A stretch of 64,000 bases of DNA from Nocardia nova NBRC 15556 (GCF_001613005.1 NZ_BDBN01000002.1:124001-188000); one strand, 5' to 3'; counted from the stretch's first letter, positions 8,600-17,607 are shown. Translations and numbers: made by a program. Notes: generated by a model not told the origin, from the sequence alone.

Positions 8600-9772
8600 A
8601 TGGATTTGGACTTCACGAAGGAACAACTGGAGTTCCGTGAGGAGGTCCGCACGTGGCTGCGCGAGCACAAGCCCACCGAGCCGCGGCCCCGCGATCACGC
8701 GGGCATCCGGGAATTCGATCTGGCCTGGCAGCGCACCCAGTGGGACGGCGGCTGGGCCGGAATCGCCTGGCCCCGCGAATACGGTGGCGGCGGCCTGACG
8801 CTGCTGCAACAGCTCATCTGGTACGAGGAGTACGCCGCGGCGGGACTGCCCGGCATCGACGCCAACTTCGTCGGCCTCAGCCACGCGGGTCCCACCCTGA
8901 TCACCCGCGCCGCCCAGGAACACAAGCAGTTCCATCTGCCCAAGATTCTGCGCGGCGAGGTCGTGTGGTGCCAGGGATTCTCCGAGCCCGACGCGGGTTC
9001 GGACCTGGCGGCGTTGCGTACCAGGGCGGTACTCGACGGCGATGAGTTCGTGGTCAACGGCCAGAAGATCTGGACCAGCTTCGCCGCCTGCGCCGACTAT
9101 CAGGAACTGCTCGTACGCACCGATGCCTCGGGATCCAAACACCAGGGCATCACGTGGCTGATCTGCGATATGCACAGTCCGGGCATCGAGATCCGCGCCA
9201 TCGAGACGATCGAGGGCGGCGCCGACTTCTGCGAGGTGTTCTACGACAATGTGCGCATCCCGGTCTCGAATGTGGTCGGTGAGGTCGGGGACGGCTGGAG
9301 CGTGGCCATGTCGACGCTGTCGTTCGAGCGCGGCACCGCTTTCACCGCCAATCAGGTGCGCCTGGCCAAGGTCGTCGAGGATCTGATCGAATTCGCGCGC
9401 GATCACGTCGGGCCCGACGGTAAGCGGCCGGCGATCCTCGACGACGAGATCGCCCGCCGCCTCGCCACCGCCCGCGCCTCGGTCACCTCGCTGCGGGCCA
9501 TGACCTATGCCGGCATCTGCCGGGCCATGCAGACCGAGACGCCCGGACCGAAGGGATCGATGCTCAAACTCTTCTACGGCGACCTCGCCAAACAGGTCGG
9601 CGCGCTGGCCATGGACATCGTCGGCCCGGACGCGCTGCGGCGCACCTCGCGCTGGGACCGCCACGGCTGGGTCGGCAACTACTTCTACTCGTTCTCCCAG
9701 GCCATCGGCGGCGGCACCTCCGAAATTCAGCGCAACATCATCGGCGAGCGCGTGCTCGGCCTGCCGCGGTAA
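8600..9772 (+). CDS. acyl-CoA dehydrogenase (FadE-like)
   Basis: A 390-residue FAD acyl-CoA dehydrogenase of full length. Typical blocks are WCQGFSEPDAGSDLAALRT (flavin and substrate site), GQKIWTSFA, the middle beta-domain GLTWLI-like GITWLICDM, and the C-terminal GGGTSEIQRNIIGERVLGLPR. It introduces an alpha,beta double bond into a CoA ester. The RBS GAGGAAAGGG stands before the ATG at 8600. A second, shorter dehydrogenase follows at once, so the active enzyme may be an alpha2beta2 heteromer as in actinobacterial steroid side-chain oxidation. That pairing is inferred from gene order. Confidence 0.93.
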   Translation: MDLDFTKEQLEFREEVRTWLREHKPTEPRPRDHAGIREFDLAWQRTQWDGGWAGIAWPREYGGGGLTLLQQLIWYEEYAAAGLPGIDANFVGLSHAGPTLITRAAQEHKQFHLPKILRGEVVWCQGFSEPDAGSDLAALRTRAVLDGDEFVVNGQKIWTSFAACADYQELLVRTDASGSKHQGITWLICDMHSPGIEIRAIETIEGGADFCEVFYDNVRIPVSNVVGEVGDGWSVAMSTLSFERGTAFTANQVRLAKVVEDLIEFARDHVGPDGKRPAILDDEIARRLATARASVTSLRAMTYAGICRAMQTETPGPKGSMLKLFYGDLAKQVGALAMDIVGPDALRRTSRWDRHGWVGNYFYSFSQAIGGGTSEIQRNIIGERVLGLPR

Positions 9773-9789
9773 CCAGAAAGCAGCCAGTC

Positions 9790-10833
9790 ATGAACCTTCT
9801 ACCAGCAGCCGAGCAACTCGAACTCGTCGCTGCCGCAACGGATTTCCTGCAGACACGGATGCCCATCGAGGAAATTCGCCGCCGCGCGGACGCCGACTCC
9901 GCGGTCGATACCTCGGTATGGACCGAAGGGGCCGAACTCGGATTCCTGAGCCTGGGCCTGGCCGAGGAATACGGTGGGGCGGGCCAGTCCTTCGACGATG
10001 AGGCACTGCTGTTCGTCGAGCTGGGCCGGCACCTGGCCACCGGCCCGTTCCTGGCCTCCACTCTCGGCGCCCGGATCGCCGCGTTCTCCGGCGACGAACA
10101 GCTGTGCCGGCGCATCGCGAGCGGGCAGGCTCGGGTGGGCACGGCCCAGTTGCGGGGCGACGGATCGGTCACGTCGGGCGGATTCAAGGGCACCTTCGAC
10201 CTCATCGATACCGCAGGGTGCAGCCATCTGCTGCTGGTCACCCGGCACGGGTCGGCGCTGGTCGCGGCCGAGCAGTTCGGCGAGACGACCGTCCTGGACT
10301 GCGTCGACCCCGGGACCCGGCTCGCCACCGCCACCGTCACCGCGGGTGAGGTGACACACTGGCTGCCCGAACGGGCCGATTCGACCTGGCTGCGCGCGGT
10401 GGTGCTGTCGTCGGCCTTCCTCGCGGGCCTGGCCGACGGCGCGGCGGCGCTGGCCACCGAACATGCCAAGACCCGGATTCAGTTCGGCCGGCCGATCGGC
10501 GTCAACCAGGCGATCAAGCACATGTGCTCCGATATGGCCGTGCGCACCGAGGCCGCCTTCACCCAGGTCTGTTTCGCGGCGGTGTGCCTGGCCTCGCACC
10601 GGCACGATGCCCCGACGCAGGCGCTGGCGGCCCGCACGGTCGCCGCGAACGCGGCAATCGACAACGGCGCCAATGGAATTCACGTCCACGGCGGCATGGG
10701 TTACACCTACGAGCACAACGCGCACCTGTACCTCGAACGCGCGCACGTCTACCGGCACCTGTTCGCCGAACCGTCGGAGGTACTGGCGGAACTGCTCGCC
10801 CAGGACCTCGCCCAGGACGGTGTCGCCGCATGA
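9790..10833 (+). CDS. acyl-CoA dehydrogenase, second (shorter) subunit
   Basis: A 347-residue acyl-CoA dehydrogenase homologue. It has the N-terminal helical domain, LGLAEEYGGAGQSFDD, the IQFGRPIGVNQAIKH block and GGMGYTYEHNAHLYLERA at the C-terminus. The middle domain lacks the full SEPDAGSD flavin motif seen in the neighbour, a usual sign of the partner chain of an alpha2beta2 heterotetramer. It lies 17 bp behind the first dehydrogenase and overlaps the thiolase-like gene by 4 bp. The RBS is weak (AGAAAG), consistent with coupling to the upstream gene. Confidence 0.91.
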   Translation: MNLLPAAEQLELVAAATDFLQTRMPIEEIRRRADADSAVDTSVWTEGAELGFLSLGLAEEYGGAGQSFDDEALLFVELGRHLATGPFLASTLGARIAAFSGDEQLCRRIASGQARVGTAQLRGDGSVTSGGFKGTFDLIDTAGCSHLLLVTRHGSALVAAEQFGETTVLDCVDPGTRLATATVTAGEVTHWLPERADSTWLRAVVLSSAFLAGLADGAAALATEHAKTRIQFGRPIGVNQAIKHMCSDMAVRTEAAFTQVCFAAVCLASHRHDAPTQALAARTVAANAAIDNGANGIHVHGGMGYTYEHNAHLYLERAHVYRHLFAEPSEVLAELLAQDLAQDGVAA

Positions 10834-11981
10834 ACCGCAAGGTCGCCATCGCCGGTGTCGCCCTGTCGGATGTAGGCCGGGTGGAGGACAAGAACGCCTA
10901 CGAACTGATGGCTCAAGCCAGCGCGCGCGCACTCGCCGAAACCGGACTGACACCGCAGGACATCGACGGCCTCGGCTCCACCGGCCAGGGAATGCTGCCG
11001 CCCACCGACGTGGGCGAATATCTCGGCTTGCGGCCGCGCTGGATCGATTCGACCTCGGTCGGCGGCGCCTCCTGGGAGGTGATGGTCTCGCATGCGGCCG
11101 ACGCCATCGCCGCCGGTCACGCCGACGTGGTGCTGCTGACCTATGGTTCCACCGCCCGTGCGGATCTGCGAAAGGGGTTGCGCACCGCCAATATCAACTG
11201 GGGCGCGCGGGGACCGCTGCAATGGGACGCACCCTACGGGCACACGCTGGTGTCCAAATATGCCATGGCGGCGCGGCGGCACATGTTCCAGTACGGCACC
11301 ACCATCGAGCAGCTCGCCGAGGTGGCGGTGTCGGCGCGATTCAACGCCGCCGACAATCCGGAGGCGTACTACCGCGACCCGATCTCCGTCGAGGACGTGC
11401 TGTCCGGGCCGATGATCGCGGATCCGTTCACCAAACTGCACTGCTGCATCCGCTCCGACGGCGGCGCGGCCGCCATCCTGGTCGCCGAGGACCGCGTACC
11501 GGACCTGAAATCGGATCCGGTCTGGGTACTCGGCTCGGCCGAGGCGACCTCTCACATGCTGACCAGCCAGTGGGAGGATATGACCATCGGCCCGGCCGCG
11601 GTCACCGGTCCGCTCGCGTTCCGGCGCGCGGGCCTGACACCGGCCGATGTCGACGTCGCCGAGCTGTACGACGCGTTCACCTACATGCTGCTGCTCACCC
11701 TCGAAGATCTCGGATTCTGCGGTAAGGGCGAGGGCGGCGCTTTCGCCGAGAGCGGCGCGCTGCGCCTGGGCGGCGCCCTGCCCACCAACACCGACGGCGG
11801 CGGCCTGTCCGCGTGTCATCCGGGCCAACGCGGGCTGTTCCTGCTGGTCGAGGCGACCCGCCAGCTGCGCGGTGCGGCCGGGCCCCGCCAGGTACCCGGC
11901 GCCGAGATCGCCTGCGTGAGCGGCACCGGTGGCTGGTTCTGTTCCAGCGGGACGGTGTTGCTGGGGGCGAACAAACCGTGA
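10830..11981 (+). CDS. thiolase-superfamily protein without catalytic Cys
   Basis: A 383-residue thiolase-fold protein of the lipid-transfer/SCP-x group. The nucleophile position reads SVGGASWEVMV with no Cys, and the His motif is replaced by AELYDAFTYM. A C-terminal His is retained in ACHPGQRG, so it differs from the two other Cys-less copies in the window. It starts by ATGA overlap with the dehydrogenase and ends by GTGA overlap with the ligase. Unlike the other copies it has no DUF35 gene beside it; the nearest is an orphan DUF35 at 14774-15184. A retro-aldolase or C-C lyase on a hydroxyacyl-CoA is the likely role, by analogy. Confidence 0.84.
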   Translation: MNRKVAIAGVALSDVGRVEDKNAYELMAQASARALAETGLTPQDIDGLGSTGQGMLPPTDVGEYLGLRPRWIDSTSVGGASWEVMVSHAADAIAAGHADVVLLTYGSTARADLRKGLRTANINWGARGPLQWDAPYGHTLVSKYAMAARRHMFQYGTTIEQLAEVAVSARFNAADNPEAYYRDPISVEDVLSGPMIADPFTKLHCCIRSDGGAAAILVAEDRVPDLKSDPVWVLGSAEATSHMLTSQWEDMTIGPAAVTGPLAFRRAGLTPADVDVAELYDAFTYMLLLTLEDLGFCGKGEGGAFAESGALRLGGALPTNTDGGGLSACHPGQRGLFLLVEATRQLRGAAGPRQVPGAEIACVSGTGGWFCSSGTVLLGANKP

Positions 11982-13522
11982 CCGCCGCCGAGATCCTCGC
12001 GCCGCTGGACGCCGGCGACTTCGCCGATACCGTCGAATTGCTGGAGGCGGCGGCGCTCGTGCACGGATTCCGCGACGCCTACGTCGAGGCCGACGGCACC
12101 CGCATCAGCTTCGCGGACTGGGTCGCGCGCGCCCGCGCCGTGGCCCGCCAGCTGTCCTCACACGGCGTCGGGCGCGGCGATGTGGTCGCGCTGATGCTGC
12201 CCTCCGGGATCGACTACGCGGTGTGCTACGCCGCCACGGCGATGCTCGGCGCCGTCACCACCGGATTGAATCCGCGCCTGGGGCCTCGTGAGATCGATGC
12301 CGCACTGCGGCAGGCGGATCCGGTCCTGGTCGTACGCGCCGCCACCATGCCCGCGACGGGTCGCGACATCCCCGAACTCGCCGCCTCGGAGCTGACCCGC
12401 GAACTGCTGCGGCACGCCGCCACACCATCGCGGACGATCGGCCGCGATGCCCCGGTGTCGATCGTCTTCAGCAGTGGCACAACAGGATTGCCGAAAGGTG
12501 CCTGGTTCGACGCGAACAATCTGGCCGCCTCGGCACAGGCGGCCGGCGCGATGAGCGCACCCTATGACCGGCGCCTGACCTCCACGCCCTTCGCGCACGT
12601 CGGATATATGTCCAAACTGTGGGACCAACTGGTCTGGGGCATCACCCTGGTGATCGCGCCGGTGCCCTGGTCGGCCGCGGCGATGTTCGACGTCCTTCGC
12701 ACGGAACGGATCACCGTCGCGGGCGCGGTGCCGACACAGTGGGCGAAATTGCTGGAACTGCCCGCGCTCACGCCACAGTCACTGCCGCACCTGCGCATCG
12801 GTGTGGTCGCGACCGCACCGGCTTCACCGGCGCTGGTCCGGCAGACGACTGAACGCATCGGAGCGCCGCTGGTAGTACGGTATGCGATGACCGAATCGCC
12901 GACGATCTGCGGGACCGAGCCCGGTGACCCTCCAGAAGTGTTGTACCGCACCGTCGGGCGGCCGCAGACCGGCGTCGAGGTCGCGATCACCGATGCCGGC
13001 GGAGCGGCGCTACCGGCCGGACAGATCGGCCGGGTACGCATCAAGAGTGGTTGTTCGATGCGCGGGTACTGGAACGACCCCGAACTCACCGCGGCCGCGT
13101 TCGACGAGCAGGGCTACCTGATCAGCGGCGATCTGGGACGCTTCGACGCCGTCGGGAATCTGGTCCTGGCCGGTCGATCCGGGGATATGTACATCCGCGG
13201 TGGGTTCAACGTTCACCCGGTCGAGGTCGAACAGGTCCTGGCCGAACATCCCCGCGTCCGCGCCGCGGCCGTGGTGGGCCTCGCGGCCGAGGTGATCGGC
13301 GAGATCGGGGTGGCATTCATCGTCCCGGAGGATCCGGACGCACCGATTTCCCTTGCCGAACTTCGGGATTGGGCCAAGGCCAGGCTGGCCGACTACAAGG
13401 CGCCCGACCATCTGATCGTGGTCGGCGACCTGCCGCGCACCGCGATGTCCAAACTCGACCGCCATCGCCTGCGGCAGCTGGCCGCCGACAATCCGCCCCC
13501 GCCGAGAAGGAAGGCACCATGA
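11978..13522 (+). CDS. acyl-CoA synthetase (class I adenylate-forming)
   Basis: A 514-residue ligase. The P-loop is FSSGTTGLPKGAW, A5 is RYAMTESPT, the aspartate motif is ISGDLGRFD, the hinge is GRSGDMYIRGGFN, and the C-terminal lysine lies in RTAMSKLDRHRL. It starts with GTG overlapping the upstream stop (GTGA) and ends in an ATGA overlap with the ferredoxin gene, so the five-gene unit 8600-13725 is fully coupled. It probably activates the acid that the two acyl-CoA dehydrogenases then oxidise. The A5 motif has Ala-Met in place of the common Gly-Leu, a mild deviation. Confidence 0.92.
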   Translation: MTAAEILAPLDAGDFADTVELLEAAALVHGFRDAYVEADGTRISFADWVARARAVARQLSSHGVGRGDVVALMLPSGIDYAVCYAATAMLGAVTTGLNPRLGPREIDAALRQADPVLVVRAATMPATGRDIPELAASELTRELLRHAATPSRTIGRDAPVSIVFSSGTTGLPKGAWFDANNLAASAQAAGAMSAPYDRRLTSTPFAHVGYMSKLWDQLVWGITLVIAPVPWSAAAMFDVLRTERITVAGAVPTQWAKLLELPALTPQSLPHLRIGVVATAPASPALVRQTTERIGAPLVVRYAMTESPTICGTEPGDPPEVLYRTVGRPQTGVEVAITDAGGAALPAGQIGRVRIKSGCSMRGYWNDPELTAAAFDEQGYLISGDLGRFDAVGNLVLAGRSGDMYIRGGFNVHPVEVEQVLAEHPRVRAAAVVGLAAEVIGEIGVAFIVPEDPDAPISLAELRDWAKARLADYKAPDHLIVVGDLPRTAMSKLDRHRLRQLAADNPPPPRRKAP

Positions 13523-13725
13523 GCATCCACCAGCGCATTCACATTGCTCTCGACCAGTGCGAAGGACACGGTCAGTGCGCCGCCGTCGCGCCGCGGCTCT
13601 ACGAACTCGACGACGACGGCTTCGCCCTGCGTGCCGACTTCGAGGTCGCGCCCGAACTCGTCGACGAAGCCGACTCCGGGCGCACGGCCTGCCCGATGAG
13701 CGCCATCCGGTGGCGCGAGGACTGA
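13519..13725 (+). CDS. small [3Fe-4S]-type ferredoxin (P450/oxygenase partner)
   Basis: A 68-residue ferredoxin. Three cysteines, C14, C20 and C58 (CEGHGQC and CP), bind the cluster, and H17 occupies the fourth-ligand position, the pattern of actinobacterial P450-associated ferredoxins. It overlaps the ligase stop by 4 bp and has GAGAAGGAAGG upstream. Within its own operon there is no oxygenase, but a P450 is encoded just across the terminator at 16021-17274 and a Rieske dioxygenase at 2085-3896. Electron transfer to the P450 is the most likely job. Confidence 0.9.
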   Translation: MSIHQRIHIALDQCEGHGQCAAVAPRLYELDDDGFALRADFEVAPELVDEADSGRTACPMSAIRWRED

Positions 13726-13734
13726 TCCGCCACA

Positions 13735-13797
13735 ACGGCCGAAGGCCGGGACGCGGTAGCTGGTGTCTACACCAGCCGCGTCCCGGCCTTCGGTCGT
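13735..13797. terminator. long hairpin terminator between convergent operons
   Basis: Arms 13735-13756 and 13776-13797 form a 22-bp stem with a single G-U wobble. The 19-nt loop itself contains an inner stem (CTGGTG/CACCAG). It lies between the ferredoxin stop and the SDR stop, so it can act in both directions. A clear U-tract is absent, as is usual in high-GC actinobacteria. Confidence 0.85.
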
Positions 13798-13813
13798 TAT
13801 CGGCGTATTTCCG

Positions 13814-14737
13814 CTAGCCGCCCAGGCGCAGGCCGGGAGCCCGGGTGCCGAAGATGTCGGTCCCCAGGACGACGCCGAGTTTATTTGTGTCCCAGCGCTT
13901 TCCGCCACTGGACACCGACGCCGCCGAGGTCCAGCCGCGCATCAGCTGGATGGTGTCACCCAGCGCCCGCACGACCTGCCCGCTGACGTGGGCGGCCTCG
14001 GGACTCGCCAGCCACGCGACCACCGGCGAGCCCAGCGACGGGTCCTTGGGATCGAATTCGTCCTCGCCGAGTTCCCCCGGCTCGATCGGCGCCGCGGCCC
14101 CGGACATCGTCGCCGACATGCGAGTGCGGCCGCCGGGGCTGATCGCGTTGACCGTGGCGCCGATCGAGGCGAGCTCGAGACTCAGCGTCTGGGTGAGGCC
14201 CACGATGGCCGCCTTGGCGGCACTGTAGTTGGTCTGGCCGAAGTGTCCGTGCAACCCCGCGCCCGAGGTCGTATTGATGATGCGGCCGTACACCTTCGCG
14301 CCGGTCGACTTCGATTCCTCCCGCCACTTGCGCGCCGCTGCCCGGCTGGTGAGCCAGGTGCCGCGCACATGAACTCGCATCACCGAGTCGAAGTCGTCGG
14401 CACTCATATTCCAGATCGCGCGGTCGCGAACGATACCGGCATTGTTGACCACGATATCGAGCCGGCCGAGCTGGGAATACGCGCGCTCGACGAGCAGATC
14501 GATCTGTTCTTCATCGCCGACATCGCTGAAATCGGAGATCGCCTTGCCACCCCGGTCCTCGATCAGGCGTACGACCTCGTCGGCCACCTTGCCTGTTCCC
14601 TCACCGGAAACCGACGTTCCCAGATCGTTGATAATCACCGTGGCGCCGTGTTTGGCCAATTCCAGGGCGTGCCCGCGCCCAATGCCGTGTCCGGCTCCGG
14701 TCACCAACGCGACCTTTCCGTCGAGCAATCCGCTCAT
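13814..14737 (-). CDS. SDR, MFE-2-type (3R)-hydroxyacyl-CoA dehydrogenase-like
   Basis: A 307-residue short-chain dehydrogenase. The nucleotide motif TGAGHGIGRGHAL, the NNAGIVRD block with conserved RDRAIWNM, and the active site Y-x3-K in NYSAAKAA match the dehydrogenase domain of multifunctional enzyme type 2 and its free-standing bacterial relatives. NAD(P)-dependent oxidation of a 3-hydroxyacyl-CoA is the expected reaction. The C-terminal 60 residues extend beyond a minimal SDR, as in that subgroup. It is the last gene of the P450 operon, and GAGGAGAGGA precedes its ATG. Confidence 0.88.
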   Translation of the reverse strand: MSGLLDGKVALVTGAGHGIGRGHALELAKHGATVIINDLGTSVSGEGTGKVADEVVRLIEDRGGKAISDFSDVGDEEQIDLLVERAYSQLGRLDIVVNNAGIVRDRAIWNMSADDFDSVMRVHVRGTWLTSRAAARKWREESKSTGAKVYGRIINTTSGAGLHGHFGQTNYSAAKAAIVGLTQTLSLELASIGATVNAISPGGRTRMSATMSGAAAPIEPGELGEDEFDPKDPSLGSPVVAWLASPEAAHVSGQVVRALGDTIQLMRGWTSAASVSSGGKRWDTNKLGVVLGTDIFGTRAPGLRLGG

Positions 14738-14773
14738 CTGGGCGATCCTCTCCTCATTGTTCGATAATGGTCG

Positions 14774-15184
14774 TCATGCCTCGATCGGCGTGAACACGAC
14801 CGCGTAGGCCGGGTCGACGATTTCGCGGAATACGGCCCGCACCGGCATGCCGATACGCACATCGGCGGGCGCGATCCCCTCGATATTGGTCACCACCCGC
14901 GGACCCTCGTCCAACTCGACGAGGGCGGCGATATACGGCAACCGCGCCGCGAACGGCTCGAGGTCGTTGACGTACACCGTGGAGAACGAATAGACCGACC
15001 CGGTGCCCTTGGCTTCGACCGCGGTGACCGATTCGCTCCAGCAGAACGGACAGGACACCCGCGGGTAATGATGGACGCGTCCACAGTCCTGGCATTTCGC
15101 GATCAGCAGTTTCCGGTCGCGCGCGCCATCCCAATACTGCGCGCTGTTTCCTTCGACGACGGGAATATCGGCACGGCCGGCCAC
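14774..15184 (-). CDS. DUF35 / OB-fold Zn-ribbon protein (no thiolase partner beside it)
   Basis: A 136-residue protein with zinc-ribbon cysteines C31, C34, C45 and C48 and an OB-fold containing YIAALVELDEGPRVV. The GTG start at 15184 is preceded by AGGAGG. Unlike the other DUF35 genes here it has no thiolase-like gene in its operon, which encodes a P450, a crotonase and an SDR. It may partner the thiolase-like protein at 10830-11981, whose operon lacks a DUF35, or assist the crotonase. Both ideas are inference from context. Confidence 0.87.
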   Translation of the reverse strand: MAGRADIPVVEGNSAQYWDGARDRKLLIAKCQDCGRVHHYPRVSCPFCWSESVTAVEAKGTGSVYSFSTVYVNDLEPFAARLPYIAALVELDEGPRVVTNIEGIAPADVRIGMPVRAVFREIVDPAYAVVFTPIEA

Positions 15185-15226
15185 TATCGATCCTCCTGAT
15201 CTGACTGCACGGATGTTCGGCGCATA

Positions 15227-16024
15227 TCACCAACCGCGATATTCGGCGGGCCTGCGTTCGACGAACGAGCGCACGCCCTCTTTGGCATCGGCCGAATACG
15301 ACTGGATCTCCTGCGCCATCGCCTCGGCGAGAAATGCGGCCGCACGATCACCGTCGAGAGAGCCGTTGAACAATCGTTTCGTCAATGCGATCGAGCTGGT
15401 CGGGGCGGTCGCGAGCCGGCCGGTCAGTTCGGTGAGTACCAATTCCAGATCCTCCTCGGCCACAACCCGGTTCACCACACCGAGACCGAGGGCTTCCGAG
15501 GCCCGGAGCTTGTCACCGAAGAACACCAATTCCTTCGCGCGCTGCATGCCGATCAGCCGAGGTAACAGATAGGCACCGCCGCCGTCGACCACGAGCCCGC
15601 GTTTGACGAACGACTCGCTGAAGTAGGCCGCCTCGGTCGCGATCACCAGGTCCGAGGCGTAGGCCAGGTGGGCGCCGATGCCGGCGGCGGCGCCGTGCAC
15701 CACGCTGACCACCGGCTTTCCGCAATCCAATACCGCGGCGATCAGGCGCTGCGCACCGGTCATGATGCGCCGCATCGGATCGGTGACCCGTTTGACGTTC
15801 TTCACGTGACCGTCCGCCAACTTCACCACGTCCGCGCCGGAGCAGAAATGTTTGCCGTTAGCCCGCAGGACGACCACCCGGATGTCGGGGTCGGCGTCCG
15901 CCGCGGCGAACAGTTCGATCAAGGCGTCGCGATCGTCGGGCCGGATGGCATTGGCCGCCTCGGGCCGATTGAGCGTGATCGTGAGAATCCCGCCGTCGAT
16001 CTTCTGCAGGAGGGCATCGGTCAT
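15227..16024 (-). CDS. enoyl-CoA hydratase/isomerase family (crotonase)
   Basis: A 265-residue crotonase. The CoA-binding and oxyanion-hole blocks are FCSGADVVKL and GAAAGIGAHLAYASD. The usual first catalytic Glu of hydratases (GGGxELA) is replaced here by GIGAHLA, and the second region reads KRGLVVDGGG with Asp, so simple syn-hydration is not assured. Isomerase, hydrolase or C-C lyase activity is possible. The ATG overlaps the P450 stop by 4 bp, indicating tight coupling with that oxygenase. Confidence 0.88.
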   Translation of the reverse strand: MTDALLQKIDGGILTITLNRPEAANAIRPDDRDALIELFAAADADPDIRVVVLRANGKHFCSGADVVKLADGHVKNVKRVTDPMRRIMTGAQRLIAAVLDCGKPVVSVVHGAAAGIGAHLAYASDLVIATEAAYFSESFVKRGLVVDGGGAYLLPRLIGMQRAKELVFFGDKLRASEALGLGVVNRVVAEEDLELVLTELTGRLATAPTSSIALTKRLFNGSLDGDRAAAFLAEAMAQEIQSYSADAKEGVRSFVERRPAEYRGW

Positions 16025-17274
16025 CGGTGCGTGTACCTCACAGTCAGATGTTTGATGCCGTTCACGAAATTCGACCGCAGCAGTGTCGGCTCGCCGACGG
16101 CCTCGAGGTCGGGAAAACGCGAATACAGTGCCTCGAACGCGATATTCAGCTCGAGCCGCGCAAGATGCGCGCCCAGGCAGAAGTGCGGCCCCGGCGCACC
16201 GAATGCCAAGTGCGGGTTCGGATTGCGAGAGATATCGAAAACGTAGGGATCCTCGAAAACGGCCTCATCGCGATTGGCCGAGGTGTACCAGAGCACAACC
16301 TTCTCGCCTCGAGAGAACACCTGATCACCGAGTTTGACGCCGTCATGGGTCACCGTGCGGCGCATGTGGATCACCGGACTCGCCCAGCGCAGGATTTCCT
16401 CGATCGCGGTGGGCGCCGATGCACGGTAGTCGGCGAGCCAGGCATCGCGCTGATCCGGGTGGCGACTCAGGGCGTACACCCCGTGCGTCAGAGCGTTGCG
16501 CGTGGTCTCATTACCGGCGCCGACCAGCAGGATGAAGAACTTCGCCATCTCCTGTGGAGTCAGGTTGTCGCCCTCCTTCGCGGCGACCAGCATACTGATG
16601 ACGTCGTCGCGCGGATCGGCTATCCGCTCCTCGGACAGATTCTGCAGCAGCCCGATGAGCCGTTCGCTGGCCTTGGTGACCGCACCCGCGATACCCGCGC
16701 CGGACTGGTCGGGGATGTATTCCGCGTCCGAGGCGCCCAGAATCGTGTTCGTCGCCGCGAGGATATCGGCCTCGTGCTCCTGCGGAATGCCGAGCATGGT
16801 GCTGATGATCCGCAGCGGGAGCAGCGCCGCGAAATTGTCGACGAAATCGCATTCGCCCGTGACCGGCATCGCGTCGAGGATTTCGTGAGTGGTCGATTCG
16901 ACCAGCCCGCGAATCGATTCCAGGCTCTTGTTGGTGAACCCGCGGGATACGATCTTGCGGACCCGGGAATGTTCGGGATTGTCCATATCGATGATCGACC
17001 CGCGATAGTCACGCAACGCGCGCGGCTGGTCGAAAATCTGGGTGCCCTCCCCCGAGGCGAAATCCTCGGGACGGCGGCTCACCTCGAGTATGTCGGCATG
17101 GCGGGTCAACGCCCAGAAACCCTTACTCCGGGCCGGCTCGCCGCCGAGCGGGACGAACGCCCGCGGATTCTCCCTGCGCAGCGCGTCGAACCGGGCGTCT
17201 CGTTCGGCCTGGCCGGTCTGTTGCCACCAGTCGAAATCGATCAGCACGTCCGCGGCCTCATCGGCTCCGATCAT
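16021..17274 (-). CDS. cytochrome P450 monooxygenase
   Basis: A 417-residue soluble bacterial class I P450. The I-helix motif is GAGNETT (near 253-258), the K-helix ExxR is EILR (293-296), and the haem ligand C366 lies in FGAPGPHFCLGAHLAR. I chose the ATG at 17274 because GAGGAA stands 7 nt before it; an extended frame to 17355 begins almost at the operator and lacks a ribosome site. Likely role: hydroxylation of a terpenoid, steroid or alkyl-aromatic CoA ester or acid, with electrons from the 13519 ferredoxin. It is the first gene of the operon P450-crotonase-DUF35-SDR. Confidence 0.94.
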   Translation of the reverse strand: MIGADEAADVLIDFDWWQQTGQAERDARFDALRRENPRAFVPLGGEPARSKGFWALTRHADILEVSRRPEDFASGEGTQIFDQPRALRDYRGSIIDMDNPEHSRVRKIVSRGFTNKSLESIRGLVESTTHEILDAMPVTGECDFVDNFAALLPLRIISTMLGIPQEHEADILAATNTILGASDAEYIPDQSGAGIAGAVTKASERLIGLLQNLSEERIADPRDDVISMLVAAKEGDNLTPQEMAKFFILLVGAGNETTRNALTHGVYALSRHPDQRDAWLADYRASAPTAIEEILRWASPVIHMRRTVTHDGVKLGDQVFSRGEKVVLWYTSANRDEAVFEDPYVFDISRNPNPHLAFGAPGPHFCLGAHLARLELNIAFEALYSRFPDLEAVGEPTLLRSNFVNGIKHLTVRYTHR

Positions 17275-17361
17275 CGGCTGTTCCTCGCTCGTCGTCGTCA
17301 CATCTTCGGCGGCCCCCGGACGGTACCGGTACGCGGCCGAAATCCCCATTGCCATCCGATT

Positions 17362-17377
17362 CTGGCACTAGTGTCAC
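17362..17377. promoter_or_regulatory. operator-like inverted repeat CTGGC-N6-GTCAC
   Basis: The sequence CTGGCACTAGTGTCAC is one mismatch from the shared motif. Read on the minus strand it is followed by CAGAAT, a plausible -10 element for the P450 operon, about 80 nt before the chosen ATG. Confidence 0.62.
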
Positions 17378-17411
17378 TATTTTGCAACCGCGTTTACCTG
17401 GACATTCTGCG

Positions 17412-17441
17412 AGCTAATGGCATGCGAGCATGCCATTAGCT
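17412..17441. repeat. perfect 14-bp inverted repeat with 2-nt spacer
   Basis: Arms 17412-17425 (AGCTAATGGCATGC) and 17428-17441 are perfect reverse complements with GA between. It is AT-richer than its surroundings and lies in the gap upstream of the P450, adjoining another operator-like site. It could be a transcription-factor site or a small cruciform; no gene ends close by, so a terminator is unlikely. Confidence 0.75.
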
Positions 17442-17456
17442 GGACATCAGTGTCAC
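17441..17456. promoter_or_regulatory. second operator-like site upstream of P450 operon
   Basis: TGGACATCAGTGTCAC matches the shared repeat with imperfect left arm (TGGAC-N6-GTCAC). It lies 63 bp from the 17362 site, giving the P450 promoter two copies. Confidence 0.45.
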
Positions 17457-17607
17457 TAAGTGGGTCTTCTTCGGGAAGAGAGCGAGGGCCGCCCGAGCAG
17501 TCTCGACCAGATCGCGGCGGGCCACCGACGGGCCACAGCCCCCGTCTCCTCCAGGGGTCCATACATGCGCCGAGAACCGCCGCGATCCGTCACACAGTCG
17601 ATTGTAT

